Positions 49,147-59,050 are shown, numbered from the stretch's first letter. The stretch is DNA of 64,000 nt from Acinetobacter puyangensis (GCF_900096995.1 NZ_OANT01000001.1:62001-126000); one strand, 5' to 3'. Numbers and translations: made by a program. The notes: generated by a model from the sequence alone, not told the origin.

Positions 49147-49459
49147 TGCTGATTTTCCTCAAATTTCCTCAAAAAATTTTTCTTAAGCCAAGTATGTTTC
49201 AATATTTTATCGCATTGTATAAGTGCATTGAACTGCCTTAAACAGTGCCATAATTTTAAAAAAATGTATAGAGAACATACGTATCTGAACATTGTTGTTT
49301 GGTGATACTTTATCAGTAAATTGTGTATTACATCGACGGATAAACCAATTGTTTACGACATAATATGTCGTAATGTGGCCCAATCCATCTGGTTATTTGA
49401 CAGGCTTTGCGCTAGGATTTACAAAATTGCATAAAATAGACGAAGGATACAGGATCCGC
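49147..49459. other. Intergenic region upstream of recC
   Basis: 313 AT-rich bases with no other gene. It contains the perfect palindrome at 49353-49373. A GTG-started extension of recC from 49373 is possible on paper but would add 29 residues unlike the RecC N-terminus. Confidence 0.5.
49353..49373. promoter_or_regulatory. Perfect 21-nt palindrome upstream of recC
   Basis: TTACGACATA, a central A, then the exact reverse complement TATGTCGTAA. It lies 87 bp before the recC start. Such symmetry suggests a repressor operator; I do not recognise the regulator. Confidence 0.55.
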
Positions 49460-52400
49460 ATGAGCATTGATGTCATTCAGAGTCAAAACCTGGAAATTTT
49501 GCTTGAAGCTGTATTACATGTATCTTCACCCAAACAAAAAAGTGCAGCCGAACTGTTTAAAGCAAAATATTTTATTGTACCGGAGCATGGCACGGGGCAA
49601 TGGTTACAACAGAAAATAGCCGAAAGAAACAGTATTAGCGCCAATATTCATTTTATGGGATTGCGGACATTTCAGTGGGAGATGTATCAGCAAGTATTAG
49701 GTGGTGATGCAATTGCCAAAGCACCACAGATGCTAAATATGAAATGGCGGATTTTCTTATTTTTAGCCAAATATTTATCTCAGCCCTTGACTGCACAGCA
49801 TGCTTTGTTGCCTATTTTTCAGCGTATTGCACAGCACAGTGATTTTATTGCAGATCCGGTACAAAGAGGGATCAAGCAACAGCAAATGTTGTACTGGATT
49901 TCAGACCAGACCTCACGTTTATTTGCCAACTATATTATCTATCGCGGGCAGTGTTTAAATGGTTGTAAACCACCGTGCCATTGTCGGCAAAACTGGTTGA
50001 GTTTCTGGGGCAATGATGAAGCGCTCAATGTCGAAAAATGGATTCGACAACCCGAAAAAGAGGTACAACAGAGCCAGCCACATGTGGTCGAACATGCCAT
50101 TGCACAGGCACAATCTTTGGAGGCGTGGCAACGCTTTATTTGGAAAAATGAATTTGCAGAAGATTTTGCCGCCATGCAACAGATTGATACAGATTTTTGG
50201 ACGGCATTAAGTGGTGATGACGCTGCGCTGTATATCAATCGATTACCCAAGCAGATTTATTTGTTTACCTTGTTGGAGTTGCCGCCATCACAACTGTTTT
50301 TTTTACGTCAACTGGCGCAATACATTTCGGTACAGATTTTTCACTATACGCCTTCACAGGAATATTGGGCAGACAGTGTCGATCCCAAATGGAAAGCCAA
50401 ATATGCGCTGAAATATCCTGAGGCGGCAGTGTATTATGAAAGTCGTCATCCTTTACTGACACGTTTAGGTAAACAGGCGCGGGACATTAGTGCTTTATTG
50501 AGTCAGTTGGCAGGTGGTGAGGAAGGACAATGGCAGGATTTTTTTCCGGATTTTGCAGCACAAAATATACTGGAAAAAATTCAGTCGGATATTCTGCATT
50601 TACGTGAACCGACCCCCGCAAGTTATGCATTGTCAGAGCAGGATCAATCGCTACAGTTGCATGTGTGCCACTCTACGTTGCGTCAACTTGAAGTATTAAA
50701 AGATCAACTCATTTGCTGGCTAAATGACGAGAGCGAAGGCAAACGACAGGCCGCAGATATTCTGGTGCTGGTGCCAAATTTGCAGGACGTTGAACCACTG
50801 ATACGGACTGTGTTTGCACAAAACTATTTATTACAGAATCATTTGTTGCCCAGTCACGCATTACAAGGCCATGCAACAGGTCATGTGAATTTGCCGATCA
50901 AGATTGCCGGTGTGCCATTACTAGATGCAGTGCAACTATGGCAGGCGTTGACCTTGCGAATCAAATTACTACAGCAGCGTTTTAGTCTGGATCAGTTGAT
51001 GGACTGGTTGAGCCTGTTGCCGATTCAGGTGATGTATCAGCTGAACTTTGAATATATTCAGCGAATCAGTGAATTGTTGACGCTTGCAGGCTTTAAGCGC
51101 GGCTTTGATGCCAAACATTTACAACAAAGCTTAAGCCCTGAGGATCAGGATTATCGTTTTAGTTTTCGTTATGCACTGGATCGTTTGACCTTGGCGATTG
51201 CCATGCCCGAACATGCGATTTTTGCCGATGTGCTGAGTTTGACCGAGGTGCGACCTAGCGATTTTGAACTGATCAGTACCTTGATGAAGATTTATCAGGA
51301 TCTGGATCAGCGACGGGATTGGCTATTACCACAAGCACTTGCAGAACAGCAAACCCTTATGCAGGGTCTGGCGATATTGGAACAGGAAATACAGCAATTT
51401 TCCCAAGTCACAGGGATTGAGCAAGTTCAGCAAGCTATCCAGAAACTTAAGCGTATTATCGAGGTAACCCATGCGGAAAATGTGCAATTGCCATTGCAAT
51501 ATTTACTCGATGAAATTGATAATAGCATCGCACATCAGGTGGCACAGACCGAACCGACCGGACAAATCACTTTTGCACAAATGGGGCAATTGCGTCCTTT
51601 GCCTTATCGTTTGATTGTCTGTCTGAATCTGGATACAGGTACTTTTCCCAATCGGGATAATCATATTCCTTTTGATTTGATGGAATTATTACGTGCAGAA
51701 TTGGGTGATCGCTCACGCTTAGAAGATGATCAGGGTGCATTTTTGGATGCATTACTACAGGCAAAAGAAAGTTTCTGGATGTTTTATAACGGCTTTGATG
51801 TCAATGATCATGAAGTGCGTGATCCATCCAGCATCGTACAGGAGCTAATTGCACATCTTGCCATGATCGTTGCACCCGTTGCACAACAACCGGAAAAGTT
51901 GGTGATTGATGGGATTGAAATCGCTAGTCAATTAAAACCATTGTTTCATATTCATCCGTTACAGCCTTTCGATCCGAAAGGCTTTGCTTCCGAGCAGTAC
52001 CAACGTTATCAAAATCAATGGTTTTATGTGGCACAGCAAATCACGCAGCCGCAGCAAGATGTGTTTAACTGGTTGAATCAGCCCTATCCGCAGCAATCAG
52101 AAGACCTGTTGATTATTAATGCCCAGCAATGGATTGCCGATTTAAGCTTTCCGGCCAAACATTTCCTGAATCATGTCGGAATACAGAATATTGCGGGATT
52201 ATCGGCACTGGATAATGTGGAACCTTTGCAATTAAATGGCTTGCAGAAATATCAGGTACGGGATTATTTGCAGCAGTCATGTAACCAGCTTTCCGGCACT
52301 ATATCGGCAGACGATCCAGTGGTTTCAGATGATATCGCCCAGTTTGATATAGCATTGCTACAGGATCAGTTGCCAATTGGCAAAATGCAGCATGCCACAT

Positions 52401-53071
52401 GGCAAATGGCAGTGGGTGAATATCAACTGGTTGCAGAACGTCTGGCATATTATGGTGGACAAATTACCACCCTTACTCAGCGACAATGGCATTTTAATGC
52501 ACAGATACAATTTCGCCTGTATCTACCAGAAGATGATCAGTCGATTCGCTGGGTTAGTTTGTCGGCATCAAAATGTCGTGATGAACGGCCTTTAAAAATC
52601 TGGCTAGAATATTTGTTGTGGCGGGCAAGTTCTGATGCCAGTGAAAATTTACAACGCATTGCACTTTATCAAAATGTGTCCTTGATCATTCAGGGCTTAA
52701 CGCAAATGGATGCCCAACATTACTTAAATGATTGGCTCGAAGTCTGGACACTGGCACAGCAAAAACCATTTATTTTACCGCCAGTACTGTTTGCAAATTT
52801 ATTTATAGATCGGCCGAAATGGGCATTTGATGATCAGGACAGAAGCTATATCGAAAATTATAAAAAATTGGAACAACGCTGGCTCGGACAGAAATTTTAT
52901 CAAAGTGGTGGGTTTGATCAATATCAGGATAAAGGCTGTTGCTGGCAGGCAGATTGGGCATTATTGCTGATTGATCAGGATGCCAGAGCATTACTCAATC
53001 AATTTACCGAGCAATATGCGGCACGGCTCTATCGTCCCTTAAGTGAGTTTATTGAAGTGGTTGAGGCATAA
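49460..53071 (+). CDS. recC: Exodeoxyribonuclease V gamma subunit
   Basis: From ATG 49460 (MSIDVIQSQNLEILLEAVL) the protein has 1203 residues; E. coli RecC has 1122. RecC recognises Chi and splits the duplex for RecB and RecD. The N-terminal FIVPEHGTGQWLQQKIAER and FMGLRTFQWEMYQ, the central ILVLVPNLQDVEPLI, and the PYRLIVCLNLDTGTFPNRD blocks match the family. It lacks helicase catalytic motifs, as RecC does. GAAGGATAC upstream serves as ribosome site. recB follows after three bases. Confidence 0.92.
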   Translation: MSIDVIQSQNLEILLEAVLHVSSPKQKSAAELFKAKYFIVPEHGTGQWLQQKIAERNSISANIHFMGLRTFQWEMYQQVLGGDAIAKAPQMLNMKWRIFLFLAKYLSQPLTAQHALLPIFQRIAQHSDFIADPVQRGIKQQQMLYWISDQTSRLFANYIIYRGQCLNGCKPPCHCRQNWLSFWGNDEALNVEKWIRQPEKEVQQSQPHVVEHAIAQAQSLEAWQRFIWKNEFAEDFAAMQQIDTDFWTALSGDDAALYINRLPKQIYLFTLLELPPSQLFFLRQLAQYISVQIFHYTPSQEYWADSVDPKWKAKYALKYPEAAVYYESRHPLLTRLGKQARDISALLSQLAGGEEGQWQDFFPDFAAQNILEKIQSDILHLREPTPASYALSEQDQSLQLHVCHSTLRQLEVLKDQLICWLNDESEGKRQAADILVLVPNLQDVEPLIRTVFAQNYLLQNHLLPSHALQGHATGHVNLPIKIAGVPLLDAVQLWQALTLRIKLLQQRFSLDQLMDWLSLLPIQVMYQLNFEYIQRISELLTLAGFKRGFDAKHLQQSLSPEDQDYRFSFRYALDRLTLAIAMPEHAIFADVLSLTEVRPSDFELISTLMKIYQDLDQRRDWLLPQALAEQQTLMQGLAILEQEIQQFSQVTGIEQVQQAIQKLKRIIEVTHAENVQLPLQYLLDEIDNSIAHQVAQTEPTGQITFAQMGQLRPLPYRLIVCLNLDTGTFPNRDNHIPFDLMELLRAELGDRSRLEDDQGAFLDALLQAKESFWMFYNGFDVNDHEVRDPSSIVQELIAHLAMIVAPVAQQPEKLVIDGIEIASQLKPLFHIHPLQPFDPKGFASEQYQRYQNQWFYVAQQITQPQQDVFNWLNQPYPQQSEDLLIINAQQWIADLSFPAKHFLNHVGIQNIAGLSALDNVEPLQLNGLQKYQVRDYLQQSCNQLSGTISADDPVVSDDIAQFDIALLQDQLPIGKMQHATWQMAVGEYQLVAERLAYYGGQITTLTQRQWHFNAQIQFRLYLPEDDQSIRWVSLSASKCRDERPLKIWLEYLLWRASSDASENLQRIALYQNVSLIIQGLTQMDAQHYLNDWLEVWTLAQQKPFILPPVLFANLFIDRPKWAFDDQDRSYIENYKKLEQRWLGQKFYQSGGFDQYQDKGCCWQADWALLLIDQDARALLNQFTEQYAARLYRPLSEFIEVVEA

Positions 53072-53074
53072 CGG

Positions 53075-56000
53075 ATGAAGGCACAGGTCAATTATCAGGA
53101 TCAACCGTTACAGCATTTAAAACTTGAAGGGCTGCATTTAATTGAGGCCTCCGCCGGCACAGGCAAGACATGGACCTTGTCCAGTTTAATGGTACGGATT
53201 CTCACCGAAAAATATATGCCGCGGCAGGTTGTTGCCACTACTTTTACCCGTGCGGCGGCGGCGGAGTTGAAATCCAGAATCCGGCATCGTTTGACCGATA
53301 TTTATCATCTGGCATTACAGTGGCAACAACTTTCACCTGTGGACTATTCACAACAGCTTGCAACATTGAAAGATCCATTGGCACAATTGTTATTTACCCG
53401 ATTTCAGCATGCAGAAGATGATCGACAAAATTTTGATTATTTGGTCAATCGCCTGAAACTGGTGATTGATAGTCTGGATGAACTTTTTGTCGGTACGATT
53501 GATAGTTTTACCCAAAAATTATTACGTGAATTTTCCTTTGAAAGTGGCGAAATCATGCCACGACAAATCAGTGAAGACGAACAGCAATATCCTTATCAGA
53601 TTGTGCATGATGTGTTACGGGCATGGCTACAGCAGCAACCACAGAGTTTGGTTGATCTTTTGCTGCTGAGTCAGTCACTGGCTTCGATGGATAGTTATAT
53701 TGTCACAGTTCAAAAGACCCTGAATTTTAGTCGGGCAAAACTTCAGCCCATCGATTGCCCGCAAATTGATTTGGCGCAATTTGAACAACTGCTGGCACAA
53801 TTTAAGGATTGTGATTTTACTGCGATTGAAGAATTGGCAGATTATTATCAGGCAGATGGTCAATATATCAAGGAATGGAATGGCAGCAACTGGCGTAAGG
53901 GTGTTTTACAAAAACTGTTTAGCGAAACCTTGCCAGCTTTGCAACATGAATTGCGATTGAGCAATCGTTCGGTTTTGTTTGATAAAAATGCACTCGATGC
54001 ATTTGAGCGATTATTGAAAATTGCCAATGCCTATGGCGTGAAAAATCCGCAATCCGCAGCGATGCAGGCATTTTATCAGCATCCGTTGATTCAACTGTTA
54101 TGTCAATGTGCCAGCATACTGGATTGTACTCGTACGCAGCTGCAAACACTGGATCAATATCTGCGTTATTATTTGTGTGTTGAAGTGAAATCCCGTTTAC
54201 CGCAAGTGTTATTGCAAGCGGGTGAAACCACATTTAACCAGCAGATTTCTACTTTAAGTGACGCTTTGAGTGATGAAAGAGGACAACGTTTGGCGCAGGC
54301 CATTCGGCAGCGTTATCCGATTATTCTGGTGGATGAGTTTCAGGATACCAATCAGGAACAGGATAATATGCTGCATGCGATCTGGCGTGATCACCAGCAT
54401 TTATCCCAAAGTTGCTTTATCGCAGTAGGTGATCCCAAACAGGCGATTTATGGCTTTCGTGGCGGTGACATTCTCACTTATATCAATGCCTTTAATGATA
54501 TCGCCGGCAAACAGGGCTGTTTTTATCGGTTGCGAGATAATTTTCGTTCCATACCAAGTTTGGTGCAAGCAGTGGATGCGCTGTTTCAACGGCAGATTCA
54601 GTTTGGTGAGGACATTGAATATTATGCGGCCAGCAATGGTTTAACTGATGATGCACCATTGATCGAGAATGGTCAAAAAGATACTCAGCCATTACGCTGG
54701 ATAGAATTGAATGCTGAGCAAAACCCGAATGAAGCCTATATGGTTGCAGATAAAATTCGTTATTTATTGGCACAGGCGCAGCAAGGACAATTGTATATCG
54801 AGAAGTCGGTAGCGCAGAAATATCAGAATGATTCAGACAATCTAAAACATATCATCACTGCCGAAGATATTGCGGTACTGGCTGCAAGTAATTTTGAGTT
54901 GGATCAGATCCAGCGGCAACTCGAAGCCTTACATATTCGGGTCAACCGCACCACCCAAAACAGTGTATTTGCGAGTCAGGCAGCGCAGGATATGGGTGCC
55001 TTATTACAAGCGATGATGCTGCCCGAACAGGACGCAATTTTAAAGCGGGCCTTGCTCACGCCTGCAATTGGTCTGACACTGACGGACTTTTGCCAGTTTG
55101 AAACCGATGCGGAATTAATCAATACGCATGTGCAACATTTTCGTTTTGCCCGTCAGACATGGTTGCAAAAAGGTTTTTTAATTGCATGGGAATGGCTGGC
55201 AGCGCAATATCGTATCTGGCAGAATCTGGCGAAAAACTCTGGTGTCGATAGCGAACGTCATATCGTCAATACCCGACATTTGGTTGAGGTGCTAAGTCAG
55301 CACAGTCGTCATTATGCAAGTCTGCAACACCTGATTCAATGGTATGCCTTACAACTGGGGTCACCTGCACAGCGTGAATGGGAACTGGAACGTAAGCTTT
55401 CCAGCGAGTCCGGCGTACAGTTAATGACTATCCATAAATCCAAGGGACTGGAATTTAAAATTGTATTTCTGATGCATGCCAATAAGGAAGTCAAGTTTAA
55501 AAACGATGGCTTGGCTTTTTATCAGGAACAAAACACAAACGGAGCAGCCGAGCAAAACCAGAACAAAAATCTGGCACAGCCCAATCGGGTGATTGCCATT
55601 TCTTCCAGTCAAATAGAAGATAATCCGGCAGCTTTGCAAGCGCATCAGGATAAGCTGTTGGGGGAAAATAGGCGGCTGTGGTATGTGGCCTTTACCCGTG
55701 CCAGTTACCGGATTTATGCAGTCTTACAGCATCAGAAAACAGCTGCCAAGTTTGCCGGTGGTGCAGCATTCTGGTTGAATGCCAAGGCCGAGCCATTTGC
55801 ACATCAGGCGCTAATGCTTGAAGATGCGGTCAGTCCACAGCTGCATTATCAGCATCAGTTGGAAACACCTGCCCGATTGTATGCGATCCCTTATCCAAGC
55901 CAGCAATTTTATCCGAAAAGCAGAACCAGTTTTAGTTATCTTGCGGCACATTTAAAACAGCAACAAGCCATTGATGCACTGGCCGCATTTGAACAGCATA

Positions 56001-56962
56001 ATGGTGCTGCCGAAGATGAAAGTATTGCTTTGACGTTTTCTGAATATTCTCATGTGGTCGATTTACAGGATGCTGAGCATGATATTTTAACTGAGCAACA
56101 ATCTTCTTTAGACTGGATTCGTATTCATTTTCCACGCGGTACCCTTGCCGGGAACTGTTTGCATGAAATCTTTGAAGTGATTGATTTTCAGGATCAAACC
56201 TTGTGGGATAAGGAAATTTATAAACAGCTCAATCATTATAGTCTATGGCCGGTTTTGATCGAAAGCTATCAACAGCAATATCCTGCTGGGGAACAGGATT
56301 TGACTGCAATTCGTTCCAGTTTGATTGCGCTGATTAAAACATGGTTACAACAGATTGTGGCAACGCCTATTTTATCTGATTCACAATTTTGCCTGAAAGA
56401 TCTGGATGCTACACAACGTTTATCTGAATTTCCATTTTATCTGGCCTTGTCTGACAAGCGTTTTAATAGTCAGGCGATTCATGCCTTGTTTCTGGACTAT
56501 GGCATTGCCATGCCTGAGTTTGAATCGGCCAATACGGCCCGTTATTTGAATGGTGCGATTGATTTGGTATTTTTTGATGGTCAGCGTTATCAGATCGCCG
56601 ATTATAAAAGTAATTATCTCGGTGACTCGCTGGCTGATTATACTGTTGAAAACATTGAATACAGTATGTCGATGGCAAGTTACTGGTTACAGGCGAGCCT
56701 TTATTTAGTGGCTTTGCATCGTTATTTAAAAAATAATCTGGCTGCTTATCAACCAGAGCAACATTTGGGCGCTGCCAATTATTTATATCTACGCGGTATG
56801 ACGGGTAAACAGTCTATGAAAATGGAATTTAATCCATTAAAACATGATGTTGAAAAATGTTATGGGGTAAAGTCATGGCAACCGGATTTACAGTTAATTC
56901 TGGATTTGGATACCTTACTGGGAACAACTGAACAATATCAGCCTGTGGATAACTCTGTGTAA
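53075..56962 (+). CDS. recB: Exodeoxyribonuclease V beta subunit (helicase-nuclease)
   Basis: A 1295-residue 3'-5' helicase and nuclease. Walker A is EASAGTGKTWTLSSL (about 27-41), motif II is LVDEFQDTNQEQ (near 417-428), and motifs III-VI include GDPKQAIYGFRGGD and TIHKSKGLEFKIVFL. The C-terminal nuclease domain carries GAIDLVFFDGQRYQIADYKSNYLG near residues 1155-1180, with the Asp and DYK residues required for cleavage. E. coli RecB has 1180. The last codons fall in the 12-bp repeat at 56945. It is followed after six bases, in the same reading frame, by recD. Confidence 0.94.
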   Translation: MKAQVNYQDQPLQHLKLEGLHLIEASAGTGKTWTLSSLMVRILTEKYMPRQVVATTFTRAAAAELKSRIRHRLTDIYHLALQWQQLSPVDYSQQLATLKDPLAQLLFTRFQHAEDDRQNFDYLVNRLKLVIDSLDELFVGTIDSFTQKLLREFSFESGEIMPRQISEDEQQYPYQIVHDVLRAWLQQQPQSLVDLLLLSQSLASMDSYIVTVQKTLNFSRAKLQPIDCPQIDLAQFEQLLAQFKDCDFTAIEELADYYQADGQYIKEWNGSNWRKGVLQKLFSETLPALQHELRLSNRSVLFDKNALDAFERLLKIANAYGVKNPQSAAMQAFYQHPLIQLLCQCASILDCTRTQLQTLDQYLRYYLCVEVKSRLPQVLLQAGETTFNQQISTLSDALSDERGQRLAQAIRQRYPIILVDEFQDTNQEQDNMLHAIWRDHQHLSQSCFIAVGDPKQAIYGFRGGDILTYINAFNDIAGKQGCFYRLRDNFRSIPSLVQAVDALFQRQIQFGEDIEYYAASNGLTDDAPLIENGQKDTQPLRWIELNAEQNPNEAYMVADKIRYLLAQAQQGQLYIEKSVAQKYQNDSDNLKHIITAEDIAVLAASNFELDQIQRQLEALHIRVNRTTQNSVFASQAAQDMGALLQAMMLPEQDAILKRALLTPAIGLTLTDFCQFETDAELINTHVQHFRFARQTWLQKGFLIAWEWLAAQYRIWQNLAKNSGVDSERHIVNTRHLVEVLSQHSRHYASLQHLIQWYALQLGSPAQREWELERKLSSESGVQLMTIHKSKGLEFKIVFLMHANKEVKFKNDGLAFYQEQNTNGAAEQNQNKNLAQPNRVIAISSSQIEDNPAALQAHQDKLLGENRRLWYVAFTRASYRIYAVLQHQKTAAKFAGGAAFWLNAKAEPFAHQALMLEDAVSPQLHYQHQLETPARLYAIPYPSQQFYPKSRTSFSYLAAHLKQQQAIDALAAFEQHNGAAEDESIALTFSEYSHVVDLQDAEHDILTEQQSSLDWIRIHFPRGTLAGNCLHEIFEVIDFQDQTLWDKEIYKQLNHYSLWPVLIESYQQQYPAGEQDLTAIRSSLIALIKTWLQQIVATPILSDSQFCLKDLDATQRLSEFPFYLALSDKRFNSQAIHALFLDYGIAMPEFESANTARYLNGAIDLVFFDGQRYQIADYKSNYLGDSLADYTVENIEYSMSMASYWLQASLYLVALHRYLKNNLAAYQPEQHLGAANYLYLRGMTGKQSMKMEFNPLKHDVEKCYGVKSWQPDLQLILDLDTLLGTTEQYQPVDNSV

Positions 56963-57028
56963 AACCATATGGATAACTCTGTGAATAACCATGTGAATAA
57001 GTTTGAGGATAACACTGTGGAAAATCTG
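56945..57028 (+). repeat. 12-bp tandem repeat spanning the recB stop and recD start
   Basis: Seven 12-base units in register with both reading frames: GTGGATAACTCT, GTGTAAAACCAT, ATGGATAACTCT, GTGAATAACCAT, GTGAATAAGTTT, GAGGATAACACT, GTGGAAAATCTG. Units 1-2 and 3-4 also form a 24-bp duplication with three differences. TGTGGATAA and TGTGAATAA at 56944, 56980 and 56992 match the DnaA-box consensus TTATNCACA on the minus strand. The recB stop (unit 2) and recD ATG (unit 3) lie inside the array. Confidence 0.85.
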
Positions 57029-58789
57029 TTGAAAACTAGCGAAACTCAAACATGGTTTGAAAAATGGGCTGAATTTTTAACCCAGTCACCATTTTATCAT
57101 GGCGAAAAAAAGCAGGAAATACAAAATATTATCAGTGAATTGTGTCAAAGTCTGGAGCAGGGGGATAGCTGTCTGGAGTTTGCTACATTACCTTCACAAC
57201 TGGGCGAATTATGCCATGTAGTCCAAGGAGAAGAATTTGCCTATAAACCCTTGATTTGGGATGCACCCTATTTATATTTGCAGCGTTATTGGGCTTTGGA
57301 ACATCATCTGGCACAGCGTGTTGTTGCCATGTTGAATCAGCAGGTCGAACCAGTCGATTTAAGTGCATTTCGCACCTTATTTGAAGATCCGTATCAGCAA
57401 CAGGCATTGGCAGTTGGGGTAAACAGTGCTTTTGCCATGATTACCGGTGGACCGGGAACAGGGAAAACCTATATTTTGACCCGTATTGTTGCGGTATTGA
57501 AAAAAATCTATCCAGAAATGCGCATTGCCATGGCTGCACCGACCGGAAAAGCTGCACAGCGTATGCAAGAGGCATTGCAATCGGCTTTTTCTGATCCAAA
57601 GCTGATTGATGCTGGACTATATCATGCCGATTTTGCCCGGCAACAAACCCAGACTTTACATCGTTTGCTGGGAATGGGTAATCGGCAAGTGCCACGTTTT
57701 AACCGCAATAATCCTTTGCCGTATGATGTGGTGGTGGTTGATGAGGCTTCAATGCTGGATTTGAGTCTGGCAAAAGCTTTGTTCGATGCGGTTCATGCGC
57801 CTACGCGCTTGATTTTACTGGGTGATGCCAACCAGTTAAGCTCGGTAGATGTCGGTTATGTTTTGGCAGATTTACATCGGGTTAACGCATTGCAACCTTA
57901 TCAGGTGAGATTGGTTCATAGTCGGCGTTTTTCCGATGATGCCAATATTGGCCGTTTTGCCCGATTCATCAATGCAGAGCAGGTAACTGGTGAAAAACTC
58001 ACTGATCAGGATTGGTTGCAATACATTCAGCCACAACAGATCACAGCAGATCAGGATTTTAATATTGTACTGGCCGAAGATGAAGTAGAACAAGGACTGG
58101 CAAAGGATTGGGTGGGATATTATCCCTTAAGCAGTGAACCGACCAAGAATGAGATTAAAGCCTTATATGCTGTTCTTGCACGGGGGTATGATGATTATAT
58201 TGCTGCGCTAAAACACTATCAGCAGGGATATATCAATAAGCAACAACTGAGTGAGGCATTTGATCGCTATAGGATTTTAGTGGTGATGCGTTATTTTGAT
58301 TTGGGTTTGGACGCAGTGAATCAGGCCATGACATTATATGTTCGAGAAAAATTAAACATTGTACATGAAGGCGAATGGTTTTATGGTCGTCCGGTGATGA
58401 TGGTCTATAATGATTATCAACTGGGCCTATCCAATGGTGATGTCGGTATCTGTATTTTTGATGACAACCAACCAGAGCAATACACAGTTTATTTTCCGAG
58501 TCTGCAAAAAGAAGTGGCTGCAGCACGTTTGCCGCAATCCATCCAGACTGCTTTTGCATTGACCATTCACAAATCACAAGGTTCGGAATTTCGTCATACT
58601 GCGGTAGTCCTTGATGACCGGGCCCAAGAACTGTTAAGTAAGGAATTGCTCTATACCGCAATTACCCGAGCCAAAAAAATGCTGAGTATTTATAGTTCGC
58701 CATTGGCATTAAAGCAAAGTCTGCAACATAAGACCCAACGTAAAAGTGGTCTGGTACAGCAGATTCAACGGCTTGAACAGTTGCCATGA
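56969..58789 (+). CDS. recD: Exodeoxyribonuclease V alpha subunit (5'-3' helicase)
   Basis: A 606-residue SF1B helicase (E. coli RecD 608). Walker A is ITGGPGTGKTYILTR (near 154-168), motif II VVVDEASMLD, motif III LLGDANQLSSVDVG, and motifs V/VI TIHKSQGSEFRHT and LLYTAITRAKKML. The N-terminal 20 residues come from the tandem repeat (DNSV-NNHV-NKFE-DNTV-ENLL) and are not a known domain. No good ribosome site precedes the ATG, so it is probably translated by coupling from recB. Confidence 0.92.
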   Translation: MDNSVNNHVNKFEDNTVENLLKTSETQTWFEKWAEFLTQSPFYHGEKKQEIQNIISELCQSLEQGDSCLEFATLPSQLGELCHVVQGEEFAYKPLIWDAPYLYLQRYWALEHHLAQRVVAMLNQQVEPVDLSAFRTLFEDPYQQQALAVGVNSAFAMITGGPGTGKTYILTRIVAVLKKIYPEMRIAMAAPTGKAAQRMQEALQSAFSDPKLIDAGLYHADFARQQTQTLHRLLGMGNRQVPRFNRNNPLPYDVVVVDEASMLDLSLAKALFDAVHAPTRLILLGDANQLSSVDVGYVLADLHRVNALQPYQVRLVHSRRFSDDANIGRFARFINAEQVTGEKLTDQDWLQYIQPQQITADQDFNIVLAEDEVEQGLAKDWVGYYPLSSEPTKNEIKALYAVLARGYDDYIAALKHYQQGYINKQQLSEAFDRYRILVVMRYFDLGLDAVNQAMTLYVREKLNIVHEGEWFYGRPVMMVYNDYQLGLSNGDVGICIFDDNQPEQYTVYFPSLQKEVAAARLPQSIQTAFALTIHKSQGSEFRHTAVVLDDRAQELLSKELLYTAITRAKKMLSIYSSPLALKQSLQHKTQRKSGLVQQIQRLEQLP

Positions 58790-58827
58790 GCCATTCGCTA
58801 GATATTTGAAAAGCTAAAAAATTATGT

Positions 58828-58845
58828 TGTACGTTTTGGCTTACA
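58828..58845 (+). promoter_or_regulatory. Probable GacA upstream activating site
   Basis: TGTACG-TTTTGG-CTTACA matches the GacA box TGTAAG-N6-CTTACA at 11 of 12 arm positions with exact spacing. It lies about 68 bp before the predicted RNA start and 48 bp before a TATAGT -10 at 58893. Confidence 0.6.
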
Positions 58846-58904
58846 TAGATTCAGGAAATTCACCAATAGTCGAATCTTGTGAGTTCTGTCAATATAGTCA
58901 CATA

Positions 58905-59050
58905 AAGCTTGATCAGGAAGATCGAGTAACCCGCAATAATATATATTGATCGAGAGATCATGCGGACTTACAGTGACGTAAGGAAAATATCTCAGTCGAG
59001 ATTGCAGTAATTTTAAGCCTTATCATTTTGGGAGAGATGATAAGGCTTTT
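58905..59050 (+). ncRNA. Candidate RsmY/RsmZ/CsrB-like small RNA
   Basis: Most of the 411-bp gap between recD and hisA is explained by a compact structured element. Predicted start is near 58905, seven bases after TATAGT. Hairpin 1 (58908-58926) pairs CTTGATC with GATCGAG and displays AGGAA in the loop, the classic CsrA/RsmA-binding presentation. Further GGA motifs are at 58964, 58982 and 59031, the last in the terminator loop. A GNRA-capped stem (TGATC-GAGA-GATCA, 58947-58960) is nested in CCGCA/TGCGG, and two short hairpins follow. It ends in a strong terminator. Family members sequester the translational regulator CsrA/RsmA and are switched on by GacA. The exact ends are estimates. Confidence 0.55.
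59015..59050 (+). terminator. Rho-independent terminator of the candidate small RNA
   Basis: AAGCCTTATCAT pairs with ATGATAAGGCTT around TTTGGGAGAG, followed by TT and then a T-rich stretch. Twelve base pairs make it one of the strongest in the window. No annotated protein gene ends just before it; recD ends about 225 bp earlier. Confidence 0.85.

Noticed and set aside
49373..49459. GTG-initiated N-terminal extension of RecC
   Set aside because: The added 29 residues do not resemble RecC; ATG 49460 has a ribosome site and a typical N-terminus.
56944..57012. Replication origin because of clustered DnaA-box-like sequences
   Set aside because: The boxes are inside coding sequence and part of a 12-bp coding repeat; no dnaA, dnaN or AT-rich unwinding region is nearby.
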